Below are positions 16,950 to 24,963 of a stretch of 45,859 bases of DNA, one piece after another. The position numbers were made by a program, and so were the translations under genes. The notes below the pieces were generated by a model. The model was not told the DNA's origin and did not search any database. It saw only the letters and a program-made list of their open reading frames with translations. The stretch lies in the NCBI GenBank assembly GCA_905480215.1, contig CAJQPL010000018.1:1-45859 (forward strand), given 5' to 3'. The stretch's first letter is position 1. Each line of letters starts with the position of its first letter. Source of the DNA: an uncultured Woeseiaceae bacterium (GTDB taxonomy: Bacteria > Pseudomonadota > Gammaproteobacteria > Steroidobacterales > Woeseiaceae).

Positions 16950-18308
16950 CTAGTTGCTCAACTTAAGACGCGCTTGAATCTCACGCTTGGCATCACGCAA
17001 GACGGAATCACGATCAATGGAATCGAGAATTTGTTTAACAACCAATTTCGGCCCGCCTTCGCCCCAGGATTTTCCTTTTGCAAGATACTTGGCAGCTGCC
17101 TGACCAACGAGGTAGGTACTGTAATAGGCGATTGCCCCTTGCGTACCTGCAGTTAAGATTGTCGACAAACCGATAGTGCCAACCTTGAGTGCACTGGACA
17201 CAAAATGCAGCGCCCAGACCGTCCCCATCAGCGCTGCTGACTCGGCCATGATGACCTTGATGATTGATCCGGCTTCCGCTTTGTTTAGCGGCAGGCCGTA
17301 GACCTTCGAAAGATGCACAACCATGCCGACATCAATAATTGCCGCCGCAAATAGATCAGCAACCGGAATCGGGTTGAACGCCACCGCGATTCCTTTTGCC
17401 ACGCAATAGGTGCGTACCAGCTTTTCGCCAAGCTCGCTCCGCGCTGCAAGAATGCGTCGGCCAACCTGATCCGAAAGATCTGCAGCGAATAGACTTGCGT
17501 TCAGCGCTGCCAGGGTCTTGCCCTCCTCTTCCAGGATATCCCAGAGCTTCATGCGCAGCATATCGATATCAGGAGTTCGTTGCCGCGTTGTTTCACGCTC
17601 ATTGCCAGCGTCGTCAATTTCGAGCACGACCTGTGGCCGCGGCTGCGCTGCGACAGAAACAATATGCCGCGGATCGATGATGCCGTCGGTTTTTGCCTGT
17701 AGCGATTGCAGCAAAGCATCGCTTTCTTCGCGCGTGTAGAGATCGGACTTGTTCAAGGCCAGTAATATCGGCCGCCCCTCTGCTATGGCCGCCTTCAAAG
17801 CATCGAGTTCGGTATCTGTGATGTCACTATCAACCACAAAAATGACCAGATCGGATCGTCCAGCGACTTCTCTCGCCAACGTCTCGCGATCTTCACCACC
17901 CGCTTCATCGAGACCTGGCGTATCGATCAAAAATACGCCGCCCGCTTCGAGTTCGTTCCAGGATTCGATTGTTGAATGTCTGGTTTCGCCGTGCAGCGGA
18001 CTGACAGAGAATCGTTGTTCGCCGATAAGTGCGTTGAGCAGCGACGATTTTCCAGTACTGACGCGACCGAAAACGGAAATATGCAGATGCCCGTGCTCAA
18101 GCTTGTCGAGCATCGACTGAACGGCATCGTAATCGTGCGACAGAGATTCACGAACACCATCAGGAAGGCGCGTGTCATTGATAAGCTCGCGCAAGCTTTC
18201 TTGCGCGAGACTCAGGTGCCCTGCACCCTCGTCGACATCGGCCTCAGCTGGTTTTTTCGTCCAGCGCCATTTTGGCAATGCGGCGAACGCCCGCTTCCAA
18301 ATGCTCAC
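16950..18308 (-). CDS. P-loop GTPase with DUF697-like C-terminal domain
   Basis: Residues about 35-75 are helical. The Era/dynamin-like G domain follows: G1 GRVSTGKS (81-88), a likely G2 Thr in ETRHST, G3 DTPG (129-132), G4 NKSD (186-189). The C-terminal half holds hydrophobic helices around VVHLSKVYGLPLNKAEAGSI, as in DUF697 proteins, so it may associate with membrane. GTG 18308 was chosen because GAGGA lies 8 bases upstream; this overlaps the end of the preceding GTPase gene by 65 bases. A TTG at 18323 is the alternative. It is about 452 residues. The partner, lipid or protein, is unknown; its close coupling to a second GTPase suggests they work together. Confidence 0.82.
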   Translation of the reverse strand: MSIWKRAFAALPKWRWTKKPAEADVDEGAGHLSLAQESLRELINDTRLPDGVRESLSHDYDAVQSMLDKLEHGHLHISVFGRVSTGKSSLLNALIGEQRFSVSPLHGETRHSTIESWNELEAGGVFLIDTPGLDEAGGEDRETLAREVAGRSDLVIFVVDSDITDTELDALKAAIAEGRPILLALNKSDLYTREESDALLQSLQAKTDGIIDPRHIVSVAAQPRPQVVLEIDDAGNERETTRQRTPDIDMLRMKLWDILEEEGKTLAALNASLFAADLSDQVGRRILAARSELGEKLVRTYCVAKGIAVAFNPIPVADLFAAAIIDVGMVVHLSKVYGLPLNKAEAGSIIKVIMAESAALMGTVWALHFVSSALKVGTIGLSTILTAGTQGAIAYYSTYLVGQAAAKYLAKGKSWGEGGPKLVVKQILDSIDRDSVLRDAKREIQARLKLSN

Positions 18309-19728
18309 TGATACTTTCCTCAAATTCTTTGGCTGCTGTTCCGGGATCCAGTTCGCCGTGTTGTGCCAGAGTCAACACCAGGCTTCTGCCCAACGCATCG
18401 AAAATCAAGCCATAGGCAACGGCGTGTGCCAGCCCACCTGCGATCGTTCCGATGCCCGGAAACGCCTTCAGCCCGTTACCAGCCACCGCCATGCTTAAGG
18501 GCAGAGCTCGACCGAGGCGACTTTGCCCCATTGACAAAAATTCTTCGATATCCAGATCGCGTGGTGACGCGCCGTAAACACTGCAAAGCTCCTGCGTCAT
18601 GGTGGTTCCGATATAGCCTTGCACCAGAATATCAGTTCCCGGGCTGACAGCAGCCATTGCCCCCACAACAGCCTTGCGCGTTGCGCTGCGAATAATTTGC
18701 TCAGAGCGTTGCAGGCGGTACTCGCTTTCAGCTGCCGCCAGTTTATCAGCAGCGATCTGAAATACTGCGCGCTCACGGCGCAGATCCAGAGGCACAGCAT
18801 CGTCACGCAGCATGCGATTGATAGCGACCACCAGCACACCGATGTCCGCCGGTCTTTCGACCTTTGCTAGCCCCTCACTACCGTCGGACTTACGTGCAAC
18901 GACTTCGGTCGCACCGCCAGCGCTGACGGCCACAACATGATCGCGGCGAATTTCGCCACCAAGCTGCTCGATACGTTGCAACAAACTCTGCAACAACATC
19001 GCTCGTTCGTCGTCGTCGTAACGATCAGCTTTATTCAGAATCAAAATAATCGGTTTGTCGAACGCCAGCAGATTCTTGACCGCGTTCAATTCCGAGCGCG
19101 TCAAATCACTATCGCAAACGAACAACACCAGATGTGCGCGCTTCGCTTCTTCGCCTGCCAACTCATCCAGACCCGCTTCATGACCGCCGATTCCGGGAAC
19201 ATCTGTCAACAGTATCTGGTGACCGGCCTCATTATTCCAACGGTAGCGCTGCACGCCCGAGGTTGAACCACCAACCGCGTCAACAATGACATCAGCGTGC
19301 GGAACCAATGCCTTGATGAGAGAACTTTTGCCGCTGCTGATTTCGCCAAAGAAACACAGGTGTATTGCGCCGCTCGCCTGACTCGCAGCAAGCTCCCGGA
19401 GCTCTTGCTGTGCCTCGCTGGTATTCACCCCAGCGGCCTCCGCGTGCTGCAAGCGCTGCTTGATGTCGCTCTTTGACAACGGCACAGACGGGCTCTCAAC
19501 AGCAACCCTCTTCTTTACCACCAGGCGCAATATCAGCCATATTGCAGCTACCACCAGCGCCACCATGACCGAAATGTAGGCGTAAAAAACAAACGCTGAG
19601 CCGGTGCGCAATCGATCCCAGACATTAAGTGCGGATTCGCTAATCAACAACAATGCAGCGATAGCGATTACGAATACCAGCGCGATGACAAACGCTATGG
19701 ATATTCTTATAAAGCGATCGAGTTTCAT
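18244..19728 (-). CDS. Membrane-anchored P-loop GTPase with DUF697-like domain
   Basis: This 494-residue protein has two N-terminal membrane segments (about residues 8-30 and 45-70). A G domain follows with G1 GEISSGKS (128-135), G3 DVPG (176-179) and G4 NKAD (232-235). The C-terminal region has VYGASPRDLDIEEF and glycine-rich hydrophobic stretches (FPGIGTIAGGLAHAVAYGLIF) typical of DUF697. It is upstream of, and overlaps, a second GTPase of similar layout that lacks the N-terminal anchors, so a membrane/soluble GTPase pair is likely. The family resembles YcjX/YcjF-associated and dynamin-like proteins only in outline; function is unknown. Confidence 0.85.
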   Translation of the reverse strand: MKLDRFIRISIAFVIALVFVIAIAALLLISESALNVWDRLRTGSAFVFYAYISVMVALVVAAIWLILRLVVKKRVAVESPSVPLSKSDIKQRLQHAEAAGVNTSEAQQELRELAASQASGAIHLCFFGEISSGKSSLIKALVPHADVIVDAVGGSTSGVQRYRWNNEAGHQILLTDVPGIGGHEAGLDELAGEEAKRAHLVLFVCDSDLTRSELNAVKNLLAFDKPIILILNKADRYDDDERAMLLQSLLQRIEQLGGEIRRDHVVAVSAGGATEVVARKSDGSEGLAKVERPADIGVLVVAINRMLRDDAVPLDLRRERAVFQIAADKLAAAESEYRLQRSEQIIRSATRKAVVGAMAAVSPGTDILVQGYIGTTMTQELCSVYGASPRDLDIEEFLSMGQSRLGRALPLSMAVAGNGLKAFPGIGTIAGGLAHAVAYGLIFDALGRSLVLTLAQHGELDPGTAAKEFEESISEHLEAGVRRIAKMALDEKTS

Positions 19729-19764
19729 GGGCTAAGAGCCGCGAGAGCTGGTTTAGAACCGGCT

Positions 19765-21558
19765 CTACAGCTGCGCACTTACCCAGCGATCGAGCTTCGC
19801 GTCCAGCATTGACAACGGCATCGCGCCATCCTTTAGCACCTCGGTATGAAACGCTCTGACGCTGAAATTATCTCCTAATGCCGCTTCGGCCTTGTTGCGA
19901 ATTTTTCGAATTTTGAGCTGTCCGATTTTGTACGCCAACGCCTGACCAGGAATCGCCATGAAGCGCTCTGCCTCGGCCACCGCTCGTACCTCTGCTACGG
20001 CCGAGTTCGCATACATGTAGTCGAGCACGTCTTGCCGAGACCATTGCTTTGCATGCAGTCCAGTATCGACAACCAGGCGAATTGAGCGCCATAGTTCAGC
20101 GTTGAGGCCACCGAAATACTGGTAGGGATCTGTATACACACCGAGTTCCTTACCCAGCGATTCAGCATATAAGCCCCAGCCCTCACTGTAGGCCGTAAAA
20201 TGGCCGAAGCGACGAAACTCCGGAAGCTCTTCGTTCTCCCGCTGGATCATGATCTGAAAATGGTGCCCGGGGATTGCTTCATGCAGAAACAGCGATTCCA
20301 TCGCCCATTTGCCACGCGCTTTGATGTCATAAGCATTGGCGTAGAAAATACCGGGGCGCGCACCATCCGGTGTTCCGGATTGATATGAACCAGCTGCCGA
20401 AGACGCCTCACGAAATTGCTCTACCCGACGTACTTCAAAAGCCGACTTTGGCATAACTTCGAAGAGTTCCATGGACAGCTCGGTGATGTGATCCGACATA
20501 TCGCGGTACCCCTGGATCAGTTGCTCGGCTTCGTCAAAGAAAAACTGCTCGTCGGTGTTCACGAACTCGAAGAACTCTTTTAGGTCGCCCTCAAAACCGA
20601 CTTCTTCCATCACGCCGTGCATTTCTTTATGAATACGAGCGACCTCATCAAGACCGATCTGATGAATTTCATCCGGCGTCATGTTGGTCGTCGTGCGGAC
20701 GCGCACCATGTAGGAATACCAGTCGGCGCCATTGGGTTGTGCGTAAAGGCCAACCGTGTCGCGGGCAGCCGCATTGTATTCATCGCCCAAAAAGTTACTA
20801 ACGCGTTCGTAGGCGGGAATAATCGTGTTGCTGATTTTATCTTCATAGGCCGCTGTTAGGCGTGCACGATCCTCCTCGCCAAACTCTTCAGGCATGTTTT
20901 CGATCGGACCGTAGAAGTTGCTTTCTTGTATGTCACTGACAATGTGCACGTCAATCTGCGGCAACAATTTTTCCATCAGGATGCGTGGCTGCGTAACACC
21001 CTGCTGCATACCTTGTTTCATGTTGGCGATGACCTGATCTATGTTGACCGAGAAATCGTCGGCACGGCTCAGAAAATCCTCGTAGTCTTTAACCATCTTG
21101 AAAGGATGCGCACTCGTTCCGCTACCCAAACGCACAAACGTACTCGTAATTGAACGAAATTGGTTAATCGGCTGCAAATGAAATGGGAACTGATTGCCTT
21201 CAAGCGACTGTTCACGATTGATCTTGAACAAGTCGTAGCTTAGCTGGTCCTGATAACCAAGTTGTGCACGGTCGATCTTCAAGAGCCGCGCCAGAAACTT
21301 CTCATCCATCGCCATTGCGGCAGCGATGTACTCAGGCCCGACATAATTGGCCAATCGATCGTTATATCGATAGTCGCCAATGAATGTAGCCTTCAGTGGG
21401 TCCATTTCGAGACCGCGTTCGAAATGCTCCTCGAACAGCACATGCAGTGCTGCACCTGCATCAAGTTCATCAACTACGGCAGCCGTATGGTCCTGCATTT
21501 CACCGCATGCGGCGACCAGCAAACCAGCGGCCAAAATCGCTGCAGCTAGATGTTTCAT
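19765..21558 (-). CDS. DUF885 family lipoprotein, putative metallopeptidase
   Basis: This 597-residue protein has a lipobox (LLVAAC, Cys18), so it is predicted to be an exported lipoprotein. The zinc-binding-like motif HEAIPGHHFQ lies near residue 425, with the downstream SEGWGLYAESLGKELG block. Both are hallmarks of the DUF885 family, which has a gluzincin-like fold. Members are predicted peptidases; few have been characterised. It lies 21 bases after the DUF1501 gene on the same strand and is probably co-transcribed with it. Confidence 0.88.
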   Translation of the reverse strand: MKHLAAAILAAGLLVAACGEMQDHTAAVVDELDAGAALHVLFEEHFERGLEMDPLKATFIGDYRYNDRLANYVGPEYIAAAMAMDEKFLARLLKIDRAQLGYQDQLSYDLFKINREQSLEGNQFPFHLQPINQFRSITSTFVRLGSGTSAHPFKMVKDYEDFLSRADDFSVNIDQVIANMKQGMQQGVTQPRILMEKLLPQIDVHIVSDIQESNFYGPIENMPEEFGEEDRARLTAAYEDKISNTIIPAYERVSNFLGDEYNAAARDTVGLYAQPNGADWYSYMVRVRTTTNMTPDEIHQIGLDEVARIHKEMHGVMEEVGFEGDLKEFFEFVNTDEQFFFDEAEQLIQGYRDMSDHITELSMELFEVMPKSAFEVRRVEQFREASSAAGSYQSGTPDGARPGIFYANAYDIKARGKWAMESLFLHEAIPGHHFQIMIQRENEELPEFRRFGHFTAYSEGWGLYAESLGKELGVYTDPYQYFGGLNAELWRSIRLVVDTGLHAKQWSRQDVLDYMYANSAVAEVRAVAEAERFMAIPGQALAYKIGQLKIRKIRNKAEAALGDNFSVRAFHTEVLKDGAMPLSMLDAKLDRWVSAQL

Positions 21559-21579
21559 TAGGGAACCCCTGAATTGGTA

Positions 21580-22938
21580 TCAGGAGATCATAAACCCAAG
21601 GTCGCGCTGTGCAAAGTTCGATAGGTTAGGTGCAACGATATCAAGGTCCACATCAGGAATACCGAACCATTTCGCGAGCGTCGCCGCATATTGATCTGCT
21701 GACGTTGACGGAATCATGCGGCCACCGCCTACGTCTTCGGCGCCACCAATCTCAAGCACCGGAAAATTGCCGTACAACTGTCGACCTGCAACAGCACCGC
21801 CAACCAGCAGCTGATTACCGCCCCAGGCATGATCTGTACCATCACCGTTAGACGTCAGGGTGCGCGCGAAGTCGGACTGAGTAAAAGTTGTAACGTCGTC
21901 ATCAATCCCCAGTTCGACAGTTGCTGCATGGAACGCTGAGATGGCATCACTAATACCGCCCAACAAACCGGGTTGATTCTGGTTCTGGTCGTCATGTGAA
22001 TCAAAGCCGCCGGTCGCGACAAAGAATATCTGACGCTTCATTTGCAACTGGTCACGCACGGCAATTAAGCGCGCCACTGTTTGCAATTGATTGCCAAGCT
22101 GCGACTGCGGAAATACTGCATTTATTGGCGGCGCCGAATCAATCGCGACACTCACCGTGTCGGCGGCCTCAATGGCGCGCCGTTGCACATCGGCAAAGCC
22201 GCGTTCATAGACCGACCCATACTCCGCGTTGACAATACGCAGAAATGCCTCGCGTTGTTGAAACAGAATACTGTCCGGGTCGAGTGAGAAACCATTAAAT
22301 TGCAATGGACCGCCCTGCCCCATGACATAGGCCACGGTTTCATCCGCCGACTGCATGAGATTGGTGCCGAACAACGACGCATTGGTTGCCATCTGCTGCT
22401 CTGTCACATTGGTGCGAATTAAATCCGCCATGCGCCCGGCCCAACCGGTCTTACTCGGTACTGCGCCGCGCAAGCTGGTCCACTGATCCTGCTGATCATT
22501 ATGAGAAAACAATTGCGGCGGCAGCATCACAGAGCCATTAATAAAATCCGCCTTGGTTGTTGGCTCAACCAGCGGGCCGACGTTAGTTACCAGCGCTGCG
22601 TTGCCCGCTTCAAATATGCTCTGAATAGCTCCCATCGAGGGGTGTAATCCAAACTCCGCAGCGCCTTGTCCGGAAGGCGTAATGGGTAGCAAGTCTTGTT
22701 GCGCAATTGCGAGATTCTGCCGTGAATTGGCGTACGCGGTGTACTCAGCGTCGCTGCGCGGTACCAACATATTGTAAGAATCATTGCCGCCAAACATGAA
22801 TACGCAAACCAGTGCGCGGTAATCATCGAATGAACCTGAACCGCCCACTACCTGCGAATAGGCAAGGCCTGGCGTCGCGGCGAAAACGGCGGCGGCACCA
22901 CTCGTACGGAGAAAATCTCTTCGGTTAAATGCTTTCAT
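21580..22938 (-). CDS. DUF1501 protein with Tat signal
   Basis: The 452-residue protein starts with a twin-arginine signal (NRRDFLRTSGAAAVFAATPG), so it is folded before export. The mature part has FMFGGNDSYNMLVPR near its start, a SFDSHDDQ-like segment (GGFDSHDDQNQNQ) and TDHAWGGNQLLVGG. All are DUF1501 signatures related to the alkaline phosphatase/sulfatase fold. Good ribosome site: GAGGAG, 6 bases before the ATG. It follows the DUF1800 gene by 16 bases; the two families are repeatedly found side by side in Proteobacteria and Planctomycetes. The substrate is not known. Confidence 0.9.
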   Translation of the reverse strand: MKAFNRRDFLRTSGAAAVFAATPGLAYSQVVGGSGSFDDYRALVCVFMFGGNDSYNMLVPRSDAEYTAYANSRQNLAIAQQDLLPITPSGQGAAEFGLHPSMGAIQSIFEAGNAALVTNVGPLVEPTTKADFINGSVMLPPQLFSHNDQQDQWTSLRGAVPSKTGWAGRMADLIRTNVTEQQMATNASLFGTNLMQSADETVAYVMGQGGPLQFNGFSLDPDSILFQQREAFLRIVNAEYGSVYERGFADVQRRAIEAADTVSVAIDSAPPINAVFPQSQLGNQLQTVARLIAVRDQLQMKRQIFFVATGGFDSHDDQNQNQPGLLGGISDAISAFHAATVELGIDDDVTTFTQSDFARTLTSNGDGTDHAWGGNQLLVGGAVAGRQLYGNFPVLEIGGAEDVGGGRMIPSTSADQYAATLAKWFGIPDVDLDIVAPNLSNFAQRDLGFMIS

Positions 22939-22954
22939 TGTTTGCTCCTCGTCA

Positions 22955-24604
22955 CTATCGCTGATACGCGTATTCAGGTGAAGTCACGACGAAATAAATG
23001 GTTTCCGCTGCACGAATAGTGCTGTCGGTCTCAGGAATCAGTGCCAGCATGCCGCCAATTTCATTGCGCAATGTGTCCGATATCTGGCCGCCCAAAAGCT
23101 TGAGAGCAACCAGGTCAATCAACGCGTCTATGTCGTCGGCTACGGCCATCTCTTCGGAGATATCGATAAAGACGTCGTCGTCCCTCAGGTCCTGATTGGT
23201 TTGATTCAAACCGAAGACCTGACTGAAGAAATAGTTGCTTAAAAAAGTGTTTTGATATTCCGTCGCTATTTCCAGCTCAGGGGCTACCAGCCCACTGTTT
23301 CGAATCTCACCGGGCGGTGAGTAGAACGGACTAAAGAAGTTAAACACTGATGGCGACTGCAACGGGCCCTGACCAAAAAATATGTAGGCTGCCACTATCG
23401 GATAGCGTCCGCTGTTGGAGGTGGCGTCATACGCCCTCCAAAGCTGTGTCAGGCGCAGCAAGGGCTCTTTCAGCTTGCCGTCGATTTCCATCGCCATTGA
23501 AGGCCGAGCCTCTTCATCAAGCAAGATCGCGCGCACAACCGCACCGAGGTCACCACGTACGCCGGAACCGTTGTCGTTGAAGGTCGATGCGACTCGGCTC
23601 ACAAAGCCGGGAGACGGATTGCTGGTCACCAGTCGCTGGATCAGCCGCGTCGCTATGAACGGACCGACGTTTGGATGATTAAATATATTATCAAGTGCAG
23701 CAGCCAGGTCCTGCTCACCCGTCTGATTTGCTGGCAGGACGGTACCGTTCAGAAGAACTTTTTCGCCGCTATCATGAAAGTCCGGCCACAGCTGCATTGG
23801 CACAACCTGGTTCTGTCGTGAACCGCGCGCGCGCTCAAATCTTGGCGCACCAGCCCAGGTCCAGCCGGTATATACATGAGCAAAGCCTTCGATGATCTCC
23901 TGATCATAGGTCGGAATTGGCTGACCGTCGCCGTCGAGCACATCGGTGCCGTCAAGATTAAGTTCGACAAGACCGATAGAGAACAGCTGCATCAATTCAC
24001 GCGCATAATTTTCGTCGGGTCGAATATTCAACGCGACATCGGGTTTCTCATTACCCAACATACTTAGGTAAACACCCATCGCCGGATGCAAGGTAATCTC
24101 TTCTATCAAATCGCGATAGTTGCCGAAAGCATTTCGCGCCAGCACATCGTAGTAATCAGCAAGTGCAAACGGGCGGTTGGACAAGGCGCCCAATTGCGAT
24201 ACAACCATGATTTCCGAAAGAGCAAAAGCAACACGCTGACGAAGCTGGTCGTCACCATGTAAAGAGTTCCGAAACCAGATATCAACCCGGTCGCGCTGGA
24301 ACTTACCGTCCATGCCAACATCGACGCCGGCCGCGGCCGCCTGCACGTGCGGCAATTGCAGGGACGGGGCGCGTAGCATCTGATCGTCAATCCAGCCGTC
24401 CAGACGCAGGTCAATGACCGCTTGCGTCTCGTCATCGAGTACCCCGAAAGTACTCTGGCTGAGCAACTGAACCGCTTCGGCCTTGGTCACTGGTGGTGGC
24501 GGTGGCGGTGGCGATACTGGGGCGTCACCACTGCCCGATCCGCCGCAACCGGCAAGACCCAACGTGAATGACGCTGTTAAAGCGACTAGTTTGTTCATCA
24601 ACAT
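22955..24604 (-). CDS. DUF1800 lipoprotein
   Basis: This 549-residue protein has a lipobox (LGLAGC) followed by a Gly/Ser/Pro-rich linker with eight prolines. The DUF1800 core shows LLSQSTFG at its start, ENYARELMQLFSIG, VYTGWTW, a DEEARPS segment and FNFFSPFYSPPG. DUF1800 proteins pair with Tat-exported DUF1501 proteins and are thought to act in the periplasm or outer membrane, but no biochemical role is established. GAGAGAG precedes the ATG. It is the first gene of the DUF1800-DUF1501-DUF885 run. Confidence 0.9.
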   Translation of the reverse strand: MLMNKLVALTASFTLGLAGCGGSGSGDAPVSPPPPPPPVTKAEAVQLLSQSTFGVLDDETQAVIDLRLDGWIDDQMLRAPSLQLPHVQAAAAGVDVGMDGKFQRDRVDIWFRNSLHGDDQLRQRVAFALSEIMVVSQLGALSNRPFALADYYDVLARNAFGNYRDLIEEITLHPAMGVYLSMLGNEKPDVALNIRPDENYARELMQLFSIGLVELNLDGTDVLDGDGQPIPTYDQEIIEGFAHVYTGWTWAGAPRFERARGSRQNQVVPMQLWPDFHDSGEKVLLNGTVLPANQTGEQDLAAALDNIFNHPNVGPFIATRLIQRLVTSNPSPGFVSRVASTFNDNGSGVRGDLGAVVRAILLDEEARPSMAMEIDGKLKEPLLRLTQLWRAYDATSNSGRYPIVAAYIFFGQGPLQSPSVFNFFSPFYSPPGEIRNSGLVAPELEIATEYQNTFLSNYFFSQVFGLNQTNQDLRDDDVFIDISEEMAVADDIDALIDLVALKLLGGQISDTLRNEIGGMLALIPETDSTIRAAETIYFVVTSPEYAYQR

Positions 24605-24963
24605 ATTTTCACTCTCTCTGCCCGCTTAAGTCTAGGAACCAGGTTTACTTACTGAATCGCGACGACGAACTCGAGAAACTCGATATGTTCTTAGCTCAGC
24701 AGTTTCTTTAGCCTCACAAGCATCATTAGCTGCTGCTCCTGCGTCAGTGGCTGTATTAGCCAGAACGACGCTTGCCAGTATTAGTAAAATGCCTTCCGCA
24801 TATGTAACGCTGCTGCATCGGCTTTGGTTGACTCGAAGAGCCGGGGTAATTCCGGACATATGTCAAATTGATGCGTCAGCAGCAAAGCATTGCGTTTTCT
24901 CATGCCGCAGCCCGAAGTGTTGGCGGCATGAAGTGCATGCTTAGATGACAAACTGACTGCTAT
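24605..24963. other. Gene-poor gap between the sheath gene and DUF1800
   Basis: The 359 bases hold a stem-loop just past the sheath stop (24900-24931) and a doubtful minus-strand frame at 24632-24859. That frame encodes 75 residues: a hydrophobic ILLILASVVLA stretch, then AANDACEAKETAELRTYR and a basic end. It has no recognisable ribosome site and matches no family I know. The promoter for the DUF1800 block probably lies here, but no clear -35/-10 pair was found. Confidence 0.5.
24900..24931. terminator. Stem-loop after the sheath gene
   Basis: TCATGCCGC (24900-24908) pairs with GCGGCATGA (24923-24931) as a perfect 9-base inverted repeat with a 14-base loop. It lies 32 bases beyond the sheath-gene stop. 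No T-run follows on the minus strand, so it is either a weak terminator or an RNA-stabilising hairpin. Confidence 0.4.

Noticed and set aside
24632..24859. 75-residue minus-strand frame with a hydrophobic stretch
   Set aside because: No ribosome site and no family match; kept only as a note in the intergenic entry.
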